A stretch of DNA of 62,590 bases from Tritrichomonas foetus (Eukaryota > Parabasalia > Tritrichomonadida > Tritrichomonadidae). The position numbers were made by a program, and so were the translations under genes. Positions 40,403 through 49,813 of this stretch are shown piece after piece. The notes under the pieces were generated by a model that saw only the letters and a program-made list of their open reading frames with translations, made no database searches and was not told where the DNA came from. The stretch covers positions 1-62,590 of the forward strand of contig MLAK01000790.1 in the NCBI GenBank assembly GCA_001839685.1, given 5' to 3'. The stretch's first letter is position 1. Every line of letters begins with the position of its first letter.

Positions 40403-41302
40403 TTCTTTGGCACTTTTTTGGGCATTTAAAAAAAGTTTCAATTCACACTTATTGAATATGACTTCAAAAAGTTGTTTACGAATTTTATTCAATTGAGATG
40501 ATCGTCATATCATTTTTGGACAATCACAAGAAAATAATTATTTTCCGTTTGCCTTATACCCAATACACAACTCACAACGATTGTTAATTTCGATCAACCT
40601 TATTGAGGTTAATTATGATTTTGAAACACAAAATATCTTTATAGAGATCGAAATAGTGTAAGCTTGTATACAACCTTCTTAAAATGACGAATTCTTATTT
40701 ATGTACAAGTTTCATCAATGAGTATAAATAATTTTGGGTGAATAAATTGCATGCAATTCGAAATCAAAAATTGTGAGAAATCTTCTCTTTTATTGCCAAT
40801 GAAATGAAAATGCCCACCATTACTGGCTCATCGTTTTTTTAATAAACATCATCAATAGTTCATCTCTTCCAAACTGATTCTTTACTTGAAATACAACTAA
40901 ATTATATAATGGAAACATCACGATCTAGATATATTTATTATTTGATTGATTGAATAAAATTATTTTTATATGGAGTGCAAGACATTTAAGAAACCAGATA
41001 ATTTGAGTGAACCCATTCCATTTGCAAGTCACCAGATAATATGATTTATAAAAAATATAAAAAAGTAAAAGTAAATTTAAATTTATACATAACAAACAAA
41101 AAAATCTTTTTTTTTTTCCCTTTCGTAAAATGTCGAATACATGTTCATAGAAAATACCATGTGAAAGCACTCAAGATTTGGAAAAAAAAAATCTGGTTTT
41201 CATAATCAGAAAACTATCAATCTAAAACCATCAATATAATGATAATCACTATTCTTTCCCAGGCCCAAAGGCCTAAAATGAAATTCTAGGAAGGGAAATC
41301 GC
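40403..41302. other. Intergenic, nothing coding seen
   Basis: 900 bp, AT-rich, with T-runs near 41108. A small hairpin AGGCC-CAAA-GGCCT (41261-41274) lies just past the end of the ubiquitin-like gene, possibly in its 3' untranslated region. A frame at 40925-41170 is Phe/Leu/Lys low complexity and is not called. Confidence 0.5.
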
Positions 41303-41860
41303 TTAAATCAAATAAAAAGGTGGCTTCTTTTTCTTTTTTGTGGTTTTCTTTGGAACAATAATTTTTGGTGGCCTTTTCACCATTGCTGATTTTCTATTGA
41401 TCCATGCATTTCTAATTTTCAACTTTTCTTTTTCAAACTGATTTTTCGGTATCATCAAAACGATGGAATTATTTGTAACTTGATAATCCCTGAGTAATTC
41501 AGTTTGCTGAATAGTGCCGTGGTCTGTAACATAGTGAAAAGGTTCTACATCATAATCTAAATGCTCAGCAATTCGTGCCTTGATTATTGACAAAGATTCC
41601 CAAGAATTATATGGAATTGTGAATGGAGGCATTCCTGGAGACCTTATGATTAGATTTCCCTCTGGCTTTAAAGATGGAGGCCTACGTTCGATGGCTCCAC
41701 CATAATCAAGGCCGTATTGTTGATTAGCTGGCGCTGATGATAAATCATCTAGGGCTTTAAGTGAAATGTTTGATGAAAAAAGGTTTCTGGATGATACGTC
41801 TCGAGATCGATCTGCTGTCAGCGACATGGAGGAAGAAAAATCACTTTGAATTGGGAGCAT
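41303..41860 (-). CDS. Ubiquitin-like-domain protein
   Basis: 185 residues from the ATG at 41860; the frame upstream starts at TTG. A Ser-rich N-terminus leads to a beta-grasp-like domain at about residues 75-150: NLIIRSPGMPPFTIPYNSWESLSIIKARIAEHL, then a turn and DYQVTNNSIVLMIPK, following the ubiquitin strand-helix-strand order. The C-terminus is highly basic (KRPPKIIVPKKTTKKKKKPPFYLI) and lacks a Gly-Gly end, so it is not a conjugable modifier but a protein with an embedded ubiquitin-like fold. Partner and role are unknown. Confidence 0.7.
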   Translation of the reverse strand: MLPIQSDFSSSMSLTADRSRDVSSRNLFSSNISLKALDDLSSAPANQQYGLDYGGAIERRPPSLKPEGNLIIRSPGMPPFTIPYNSWESLSIIKARIAEHLDYDVEPFHYVTDHGTIQQTELLRDYQVTNNSIVLMIPKNQFEKEKLKIRNAWINRKSAMVKRPPKIIVPKKTTKKKKKPPFYLI

Positions 41861-42666
41861 GATGATGAGAATTTTGGGAGTAGAAATTCTGAAAAAATTC
41901 GTTGAAATTATGACCAAGAAAATATAGAATTAAAAAGCCAAATAAACACAGAAATTCTTAAATTGCTCACGAACATATATGAGAATCACTTGAAATAATA
42001 ATGTCCACGCTTTCTTCAAATATAGACACTTTCAAAGAGGAAATTGAATTGGACACCCTCATCTTTGATGAACAATGTCAAAAAATATCAATTATATTCA
42101 TGTTGTTTACCAATTTTAATTGATGTATAAACTCATTAAATCATGATTTTATACTCTGTTATATCTTCAATAATCAGAGAATTCATTTTTATTCGAGATG
42201 AGACAATAGGCTTTGATTTGATGTTACAATACAGATGCTTGTCAGTGGATTGTTAAAATTGAAAATGAGGAAATACAATATCCAATGATTCAATTCGAAA
42301 TCAAATCATTTATAAAGTTGTTAATTCTTTTATAATGTTACTATTTCTTAGACTTTAGATAATCTCAAAAATTGACGGCCATATCCCCACAGGTATCTGG
42401 CTGAAATGGATCTATCATTATAATCTTATTTATCCATGATGATTAAAATCTTTTCATGATTTGAAATGATTCAATTGTTTCATTATGCTTCAAAGCCAAA
42501 TTCTCAATTGGTAACTTTTTGAGTGTTTATTTCAAAAATTGATTGTTGTTCAACTCAAAAAGTGCCCTTTAGAATTGAATTTTTTCTAAATAAAATATCA
42601 CTTTTTCATAGACGCCGATAAAAATGAATGGTAGTATTCAAGTCAATTTGATCAACTTGAGTTTTT
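41861..42666. other. Intergenic, divergent promoter region
   Basis: 806 bp between divergent genes. Motif copies AAAAAGTG (42557-42564) and CACTTTTT (42599-42606) lie 60-110 bp before the C2-protein ATG. No gene is seen in the rest. Confidence 0.5.
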
Positions 42667-44907
42667 ATGAGTAAACTTGCTTTCTATCTCAAAATATGCG
42701 ATGGAAAGAATTTCTCTTGTTCAACTACAAATGATAAACAGAATTTCTATCTCACTGCTAACTTGAAAGGCGATCCTATTGAATCAATTCAAAAAACAGA
42801 TTTGATTCCGGCTTGTTTGGAGCCCAAATGGAATCAGGAATTTGTATTTAATTGCAAAAATCCAGCTTCTGATGTTGTTTATGTTAATATGTTTCAAACA
42901 TCAGCTGACAATATTAATATTAACGAAATTTCATCAAATGATGAAAATGAAAGAATCATTGATCCCCTTAGATTTCCAGTAAAAGATTTCCCCATAGGTT
43001 TCAGAAGAATTTGGTCTGAAGATGTTAAACGCAAAAAATCTATTGTTGGACATTTGACTTTAGAAATTGAAGTCAAAAATATTGAAACACCAACAAATTC
43101 TACAGAAAATTCCGTAAATAATTTTTCAACTCCTAAAAAGAAGCAAAAAAATAAAAAATCAAAAACTGAAAAAAAATCAAAAACTGACAAAAAGTCAAAA
43201 ACAGAAAAACATCGAAAAGACAAGAATTCTAAAAATAAATCACCAAAAGACAAATCACCAAAAGATAAATCTTTGAAAGAGAGGTCAAGTGACAGCAAAA
43301 ATAAACAAAAACGTTCAAACAATACCAAATTTAAGACTAATACGGCTAACTTTGATCCCAAATATAATATATATATTAAAGTTTCATCAGGAAAAGGCTT
43401 ACCACAAATCAATAAGGATGAACTTCTCGATCCTTACGTAGTTTTTCAAGTCGAAGGATCAAGCTTAATAGCCATGTCGAAACCAGTGTTAGGCACTCAA
43501 AATCCAATTTGGGATGATTTGATTAAAATGAACGGCTATTTTCTTGGCAGTGATCTTCTTCACATTTGGGTTTATGATCGGAAAAAAGTTGTCGATTTAG
43601 AAAAGAATGATTGTGTTGGATATAATAAAATATTCATCAGCGACTTAAAGTTAGGTGAAATACAAAATATTGAAATGCCACTTTTCACTGTTATTAATAA
43701 ATGTAATATTATTGATAGAAACTCTAAGCCTGGAGATGCCGGAATACTCAGCTTATCTTTTCATATCGCACAATTCAGCGATCAACCTTTCATTCAGAAT
43801 CCATTCATGTGCACATTTTATCAAGCTTGGATTGAGTTCATTGATATTAACAATTGTCCAAATGTTGAAAACTCACATACCAATCCCTACATAGTCGCGA
43901 AAATTGATCCTGCTGCAAATGGACAACGACAAAGAACCAGCACAAAAGAAAATACGATCCATCCTGTTTGGAACGAACGACATTGTTTTTTACTTGATGA
44001 TATTGAAAATCAATCTTTAAGTGTGCATATGTTATATGAAAATCCAGACGAAAATGAGGATACAAAAGTTTGTAAATTACGAATTCCTTTAAAATCGTAC
44101 AGTTGTAATGACCCAACTGAAGAAACAAAACAAATGAAAGGAATAAACTTTAACCAAGGATGCCAAATCCATTATCGAATAACTCTCGTTAGAAAAGGTG
44201 ATTTTCCATTCACTGAAAATGAATCATCAAAATCATGCAAAGTCATCAAAATTCAAAAAAACGAAAAGGAAAAGAAACAGAAAATTAAAAAGCAATTGAA
44301 AAAGCAAAATAAAGGTGAGTCATCAAGTTCATCATCGAATTCATCATCTATTTCACAAGACTCATTTGATTTTTCTCTTGGCTCATATAGCTCGCTATAT
44401 TCTTCTAGCTTTGAAGGGTATACAAGCAATTCAGAATCACTATCATCAATATCTACTGATGAAGAGAATGCTCATAAAAATCACAATCATAAAGATTCAA
44501 TTACAGACAATGTAAAGGTAAAATGGTCAACTCAGAGTTTGAGTATCACTTTAAACTACATTTCCCACCTATATAATTTTGAGAGAGTTTATACCACGTT
44601 TAATGTATTTTCTAAAGATTCGATTAAGTCTCGAAAGATTATTCGTTCGAATTCTGTTAAAGTTTCTAAAAATAAGGCAAAATTTAACCAAAAATTGTCT
44701 TTTGAGAAATTAAAAAAAGGATTCGAAATTGAAATTTCATGCTTTGAAGAATCATCTGAAAATAAAATTGGAGTTGTTCGTTTCCCAATAAAAAATCTGA
44801 TTCCAAATTCCAACCAAGACATTTCTCTGAACTTAAAAAACGAATCTAATGAAAACAGTGGGAGGATTTCATTATCTTTGTTCTTTAATGTAAATTATAG
44901 ATATTAA
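42667..44907 (+). CDS. Multi-C2-domain protein
   Basis: 746 residues. Four C2-like domains can be placed: about 1-125, 233-350 (with KVSSGKGLPQINKDELLDPYVVFQV and GTQNPIWDD), 375-520 (NPYIVAKID...NTIHPVWNE) and 625-746 (degenerate). A Lys-rich repetitive linker (KSKTEKKSKTDKK and PKDKSPKDKS patterns) separates the first two, and a Ser-rich stretch lies before the last. Domain 2 keeps several Asp expected for calcium binding (DELLDPY, WVYDRKK); domain 1 does not. The protein probably binds membranes in response to calcium, and there is no membrane span. No specific orthologue is recognised. Confidence 0.85.
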   Translation: MSKLAFYLKICDGKNFSCSTTNDKQNFYLTANLKGDPIESIQKTDLIPACLEPKWNQEFVFNCKNPASDVVYVNMFQTSADNININEISSNDENERIIDPLRFPVKDFPIGFRRIWSEDVKRKKSIVGHLTLEIEVKNIETPTNSTENSVNNFSTPKKKQKNKKSKTEKKSKTDKKSKTEKHRKDKNSKNKSPKDKSPKDKSLKERSSDSKNKQKRSNNTKFKTNTANFDPKYNIYIKVSSGKGLPQINKDELLDPYVVFQVEGSSLIAMSKPVLGTQNPIWDDLIKMNGYFLGSDLLHIWVYDRKKVVDLEKNDCVGYNKIFISDLKLGEIQNIEMPLFTVINKCNIIDRNSKPGDAGILSLSFHIAQFSDQPFIQNPFMCTFYQAWIEFIDINNCPNVENSHTNPYIVAKIDPAANGQRQRTSTKENTIHPVWNERHCFLLDDIENQSLSVHMLYENPDENEDTKVCKLRIPLKSYSCNDPTEETKQMKGINFNQGCQIHYRITLVRKGDFPFTENESSKSCKVIKIQKNEKEKKQKIKKQLKKQNKGESSSSSSNSSSISQDSFDFSLGSYSSLYSSSFEGYTSNSESLSSISTDEENAHKNHNHKDSITDNVKVKWSTQSLSITLNYISHLYNFERVYTTFNVFSKDSIKSRKIIRSNSVKVSKNKAKFNQKLSFEKLKKGFEIEISCFEESSENKIGVVRFPIKNLIPNSNQDISLNLKNESNENSGRISLSLFFNVNYRY

Positions 44908-44926
44908 ATATTTGTATTTGAACCAA

Positions 44927-44928
<2 letters not shown>

Positions 44929-44997
<69 letters not shown>
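44929..44997. repeat. 69-base poly-T tract
   Basis: An uninterrupted T run just past the stop codon of the C2-domain gene, between convergent genes. The exact length is likely to be unreliable. Confidence 0.95.
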
Positions 44998-44998
<1 letters not shown>

Positions 44999-45180
44999 AA
45001 TTTTTTCTTCACTGAAAGTACTAGTATGATCTTTATATAAACATTATAACCAATTACTGAGAATATACCAATAGTTTTAATAAATGAAAGAAGAAAATGG
45101 TGAGTAGAAAACAAAAATAGAAAAATAAAAGTAGAAAATAAATAGTTTTATATAACACATTATTGAAAATATCAGAAATC

Positions 45181-46785
45181 TTAGTGATAAGAATTGTATG
45201 AATCTGATGAAGAAGGTGATGAATAATCATGAAGGCTCCCCTTCTTCTGAACTTTTTTCGGTTTTCCTATTCCTTTTACAAAACCGCAGTATTGATTTAC
45301 TTGCATTGAAGCTTGGAGCCTTGCATTTTCTGCTTCTTCTTGTTGTAAATTAAAAGATAATTTTCTGATTAAATCTCTTAAAGCATTCATTTCATTCTTT
45401 TGTTCATCATTTGTATTTTGAAGCTGTCTAATTGTTGATTCAGCTTGATTTAATTTCTTCGACCAATCATTTTCCAGATTCGAAACAGAATTTTTCATTT
45501 TTTCTTGCATTTTTTCAATCTCATTTTCATGATTATGTGCTTCATTTTCAAAAGTATTTTGAATTCGTTTAACTTTCTTCATGATCTTCTTAATTTTCTT
45601 TTTCAGATCGCTATTCAGTGAAGTTAATTCACTATTTTGTGCTTCAAAATCATTCAATTTAATATGTAAATCGCGAATTTGGGCTTTATACATATCACCA
45701 TCTTTAACGTTTTCTTGTGCATTTTGTTGTAAAAGGAGAATTTTATTATTTAATAATTCTATGTCATTCTTATAACCACATTCTAATTCATCCTTTTCCT
45801 TGTTGGCCACATCGATTTTTCTTACCAGCTCACATTTCACATTTTGAATGTCAATTATATTTTGAGCGTTTAAATCTGCTATTTCTCGCTCTTTTTGAAC
45901 ATCTTTATCTTTAATAATGCTTTGAAGTTGCTGGACTTCTTTTTGGAGTGCCTGGATTTGACAAATAAAGTAAGGTTTTGAATCATCATATTTGGCTAGA
46001 TTAGACTTATTTAAATTTTTACTTTGTTCAATATTTAGTTCCTTTTTTAATTCTTCAATTTGGCCAGATAAAAGTGTGTTTTCCTTTACAAGTGACTGGT
46101 TTTCCTTTACAAGTGACTGGTTTTCATTTGCAAGTGATTGTTTTTCATTTGTAAGTGATTGATTTTTATTTTCAAGGGAAGTTAATTTATTTCCTTTTTC
46201 ATTTATTTCTAATGTTAACACTTCATTATTCTTTTTACAAATATCAATTTCTTGAAGGAGTTTATTCATTTTTTCTTCTTTGGCTTTTTCTATTTTTTCT
46301 TGCTTTCTTACATCCTCTTCAAGAGCAGCAATTTCACTAATGAGCTTTTTGTTAACATTTTTTTCTTCTTTTAATTGTCTTGTCGATTTCAATAAGCTCT
46401 GAATTTGCTTGTTTTGGTCAATCAAACAATCGACAACTGTCGAAAAATCTTTGATTTTAGAATAGCCAGATTTATGAATTAAATGAAAGAACGCTTTTAT
46501 ACTATCTGTCATTTGTGTCACTTTTTTTCGTTCATCAACCAATAATTTTCTGAGTTTCAAATTTACTGAAAGCTCCGATTTGAAAAGAATAAAAAGCGAT
46601 CGTAGAACAGTTAGCGAAGCGTTATCTTCATCTTGTCTGGTGCTTTGAATAAACTTTTCGATGTCTTTCGATTGCTGTAAAATTTCGGCTTGTAATTGAG
46701 AGATTTGAATGTCTGATACAGATGAATCATTATCTGTGTCTGAGACAGATGACATATAAACAGAACTCGCAGAACTTAAAGTCAT
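45181..46785 (-). CDS. Long coiled-coil protein
   Basis: 534 residues from the ATG at 46785 (MTLSSASSVYMSSVSD). The frame also has an ATG at 46860, but that codon abuts the element insertion and would add a hydrophobic non-coil leader. Nearly the whole protein from about residue 25 to 510 is heptad-patterned coiled coil. Residues near 205-245 consist of consecutive seven-residue units of the form NQSLTNE, KQSLANE, NQSLVKE, encoded by 21-bp repeats (about 46079-46170). The C-terminus is basic, then Ser-rich (SLHDYSSPSSSDSYNSYH). It is probably structural (cytoskeleton, Golgi or basal-body scaffold), with no specific family. Its upstream region is interrupted by element copy 4, 82 bp before the ATG. 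Confidence 0.85.
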   Translation of the reverse strand: MTLSSASSVYMSSVSDTDNDSSVSDIQISQLQAEILQQSKDIEKFIQSTRQDEDNASLTVLRSLFILFKSELSVNLKLRKLLVDERKKVTQMTDSIKAFFHLIHKSGYSKIKDFSTVVDCLIDQNKQIQSLLKSTRQLKEEKNVNKKLISEIAALEEDVRKQEKIEKAKEEKMNKLLQEIDICKKNNEVLTLEINEKGNKLTSLENKNQSLTNEKQSLANENQSLVKENQSLVKENTLLSGQIEELKKELNIEQSKNLNKSNLAKYDDSKPYFICQIQALQKEVQQLQSIIKDKDVQKEREIADLNAQNIIDIQNVKCELVRKIDVANKEKDELECGYKNDIELLNNKILLLQQNAQENVKDGDMYKAQIRDLHIKLNDFEAQNSELTSLNSDLKKKIKKIMKKVKRIQNTFENEAHNHENEIEKMQEKMKNSVSNLENDWSKKLNQAESTIRQLQNTNDEQKNEMNALRDLIRKLSFNLQQEEAENARLQASMQVNQYCGFVKGIGKPKKVQKKGSLHDYSSPSSSDSYNSYH

Positions 46786-46867
46786 TATATTGTACGTTAA
46801 GCGAATTTTACACAGAAATGTGGTTATAAATATTTTATTGGTAAATTGATATGCTTGCATTCAAAAA

Positions 46868-48122
46868 AGATGTATACAAACCAAATAGTCTTAACGTACG
46901 AAATCACTAAAATGATCCTTATCATCAGTATTACTTAATACCATCAGTCAAAAATCAAAACCCAAATAACTAAAAGAATGACGAAAATTTCCCTTATCGC
47001 AAACTTCGCAAATGGCCGAATTCAAAAATATTTCGAAAATGATTCTGAAGAAGCTATTGTTTCAGTTTTCGGGTGAACAGCTTTCAGTCAATTGTTAAAT
47101 CTATTTTTTATAGTTATGAGCCATATTTATTCATAGTTTTGAAATTTTGCAACAATTAAACCGAAAAAAGAGCGATTTTGGAGAAAGCCTAAAAAAAAAT
47201 TGAGAGAAGCTTTTTTTCCAAGAATCACAAAGATTATAATACTGCTTCCCATAATTCTATTTACACTTCTTCTATCGATTTTTAATTAAAAATCGCGAAA
47301 ATTTTGATAGTTTTAACTCAGTGATGTTGAATTAATTCAATTTCCATTTGACAAATATGAATGTATTGAAATCTTTTCTGTCATAAAATTTTAGTATATG
47401 AAGAAAATAGACTGGCAGTCCTCAACAGCACATTCTCAAGAAGGGATACAGATACAACGATTGAAAGACCAAATCAAGAAATTGACACAAAAGGCAAATG
47501 GCTACCAACTGAAAATGAATGCGATGATTCAAGAATTAAATGCATTGCGTACAGAAAAATCTTCCTGGAATCAGCACATATTCCAGCAAACAATCCTGGA
47601 TCAGGAACAAAACGATGTTTCCGAACATTACAATGGGAAAAATGGAACCCAATATGTTTTTTTCCAGGCTCGATGCCAAGTGAATTTTCTGATGACTCGC
47701 CATTTAGATGGCAAAACATTCGTAATCTTCTCATTGATGCCTAAATTTTTTTTATTTACAAAATTATTAATATTTTTTTTTTTATACTTCATTTTTGTAT
47801 TTTGGAAAACATTATAATTTTCAATGGAGGGTCATATGATAATAAAAAGCACGATTTATGATAAGAAATAATCAAGATATTAATGCTATAAAATCACTTT
47901 TTATCTCAATAATTCTCAGAAATTTCTGTGGGGTTTATTTTTTTCTCACAATTTTTTTTTGGATTTGGTTTTCTCTGTATCTTGATTTTTAAATTATAAT
48001 ATTTATATATTATTAATAGGATTACAATTAAATAATTTTTAGATGACTATAATATCAACAATTATTCATTTAGATCTCTCAATAGTCTTCTACATCTAGA
48101 GCTAGTTAGTTTGTATACATCT
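46868..48122 (+). mobile_element. TIR element copy 4, longest form (1,255 bp)
   Basis: Starts AGATGTATACAAAC and ends GTTTGTATACATCT. The inverted ends match over about 21 bp with two mismatches. It is flanked by TTCAAAAA on both sides (46860-46867 and 48123-48130), a perfect 8-bp target duplication. It carries 159 bp absent from the other three copies. No transposase is recognisable, so the family is non-autonomous here. It sits between the start regions of two divergent genes: 82 bp from the coiled-coil ATG and 179 bp from the Sec23-like ATG. Without it, the target reads TTCAAAAAAGTT, close to the recurring promoter-like motif. Confidence 0.95.
46979..47743 (+). pseudogene. Broken coding segments inside element copy 4
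   Basis: Three protein-like stretches are separated by stops. (1) A frame from the ATG at 46979 (MTKISLIANFANGRIQKYF) runs 32 codons to TGA. (2) In the same frame, a basic segment (IKPKKERFWRKPKKK) leads into one membrane-like helix. (3) From 47398, MKKIDWQSSTAHSQ leads into a leucine-zipper-like heptad run (IQRLKDQIKKLTQ...MNAMIQELNALRTE). After about 47640 the more protein-like reading moves to another frame ending MPSEFSDDSPFRWQNIRNL then LIDA and TAA at 47743. The best reading is a decayed gene, or pieces of several, captured by the element. The zipper hints at a bZIP-type factor, but the basic region is poor. Confidence 0.5.
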
Positions 48123-48155
48123 TTCAAAAAAGTTATCGCAATTTAAAATCCCTGC

Positions 48156-48227
48156 TTTTTCTATACTTATATGATCAAATATAGTCAAAAAGTTATTATA
48201 CCATATGATCATATAAATATAGAAAAA
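48156..48227. promoter_or_regulatory. 22-bp inverted repeat upstream of Sec23-like gene
   Basis: Arms at 48156-48177 and 48206-48227 are reverse complements with one mismatch, around a 28-nt loop that contains AAAAAGTT. It lies 74 bp before the Sec23-like ATG and 33 bp after element copy 4. It could be a cruciform regulatory site or the relic of another small element. Confidence 0.5.
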
Positions 48228-48301
48228 GTTTACTATTTTAGGGTCACACTTTTTTTATCAATTCTGGTAATTGGCTAAATAAACACACAATTTTTTTAAT
48301 A

Positions 48302-49813
48302 ATGCAATCTACACTTTCAGTTTTTCCAGCAACAAAAAAACTTCTCGAGTCAACAAAGATACCTTTCGTAATGTATACCCAGCCTATTCCAGAGGATTTG
48401 CATATTTTCGAAAATTCCAATATCCAAGTTCCGCGATGTCCCAATCCAAACTGTACGGCCTTTTTCAATGGGCTCTGTTCGATTAACTCACGCGGGTGGT
48501 CGTGTTCTGTTTGCGGACAACATTCAAATTTCAAAGATAAAGAATTAGCATCTTTAAATTCGCTCATGGCAACACCGTCATTTCAAATAATCGACCCATC
48601 CGTTACTTTTCCTCTCACACATGTCATAATAGTCGGCTGCGGCGATTTATCTCCAGCTTCGGCGATAATGCAATCATTGCCGCCGGAAGCACCAGTTTGG
48701 GTTTTTGTGATGAACACTGACCAAACAGCACGAAAGCTTGTCACAACTGCTGGAAACTTATCACAATTATCAAAATTACCCAAATCTGCAATTCGTGTTC
48801 CTTTAACAACAACGATACCGCTTTTGCTTACTTTACTCAACGCCAAAAAATCATGCTTCTGGTGTCGTGTTTTTTGTGCTGGATGTAATATTGATGACAA
48901 AACGATTGAAAAACTGAAGCAAATTGACAAAATTCCAATTCGAATTGATTTTTTCATCGATTCACCAATTTCACCATCAATTTCGACATTTTCAAGTTTT
49001 GTGCCAGGTGTCATTCGAACTTATCAAAGTTTCTCAAATCAAGACTCGCTAAATCAAGCAATAGATGTTGCTTCGTATGATTGTGCTCGTCCTTTTGGTT
49101 TTCAATGCAAAGTAATAGTTAAAAGTGGTCCACATTATAAATCTAGTTGTGATGCTGATCGTCCAACATTATCGGTGATTGCATCGTCGAGAGCAGTTGT
49201 TCCATTTATAGTTGTCCCACCTGTTCGTGACCAGAAATTAATGTTTCAAGCAATTCAAGTTCTTGCACATGTTCATATCTGGGATCCACCTACAAATACT
49301 TTGAAAAAATGTACAAATGTTCTTAATTTTGACTTTCCTGTATCATCTGATATAAATACGTTGATATCATCTGCTTCTTCATCCTCTCTTTTTGATTACT
49401 GGTCACGCCATAATCAACTTCATTTGGCTGATCGTTTGAAACCTGACTTTGAAAACATAAAACCATTGGCTTCAATGTGCCAAAAAGTTAATTCAAAGAA
49501 CAAAAAGGAATTTGAATCATTTTGCACGGAATTTTTCGCACTTTGTCCACCAACAACGTGGAGATTCGTTCTTGGAACTTATGTTGAAACCTTGAACAAC
49601 AAGGATTCAAATGAAACTGCTGTAATTATAGTGAAAAAGTTTCCAAATGTTTATTTTGCTTTGAAAGAAGGTGTCGACGTCCTTTTAGGCGACACTGTTC
49701 GAAAATTTGTGGAATTATGCAGGCCTTTATCTGTTTCTGTTCATCAATATTCATTTGATCAAATACATACAGAATTCAAAAAAGAACTCATCTCAAAAAC
49801 AAATCCCAAATAA
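48302..49813 (+). CDS. Sec23-like COPII coat protein, short form
   Basis: 503 residues. The N-terminal zinc finger has the Sec23 spacing C46-x4-C51...C68-x2-C71, whereas Sec24 uses C-x2-C. It is followed by a trunk-like Rossmann segment (FPLTHVIIVGCGDLS...VWVFVMNTD), a beta-sandwich-like middle (FGFQCKVIVKSGPHYKSS), and a helical C-terminal part. True Sec23 is about 765 residues and ends in a gelsolin domain, which is absent here. Sec23 activates Sar1 in vesicle budding from the endoplasmic reticulum. The Sec23 arginine finger is not evident, so this may be a divergent paralogue without GAP activity. A CACTTTTT motif lies at 48247-48254. Confidence 0.8.
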   Translation: MQSTLSVFPATKKLLESTKIPFVMYTQPIPEDLHIFENSNIQVPRCPNPNCTAFFNGLCSINSRGWSCSVCGQHSNFKDKELASLNSLMATPSFQIIDPSVTFPLTHVIIVGCGDLSPASAIMQSLPPEAPVWVFVMNTDQTARKLVTTAGNLSQLSKLPKSAIRVPLTTTIPLLLTLLNAKKSCFWCRVFCAGCNIDDKTIEKLKQIDKIPIRIDFFIDSPISPSISTFSSFVPGVIRTYQSFSNQDSLNQAIDVASYDCARPFGFQCKVIVKSGPHYKSSCDADRPTLSVIASSRAVVPFIVVPPVRDQKLMFQAIQVLAHVHIWDPPTNTLKKCTNVLNFDFPVSSDINTLISSASSSSLFDYWSRHNQLHLADRLKPDFENIKPLASMCQKVNSKNKKEFESFCTEFFALCPPTTWRFVLGTYVETLNNKDSNETAVIIVKKFPNVYFALKEGVDVLLGDTVRKFVELCRPLSVSVHQYSFDQIHTEFKKELISKTNPK

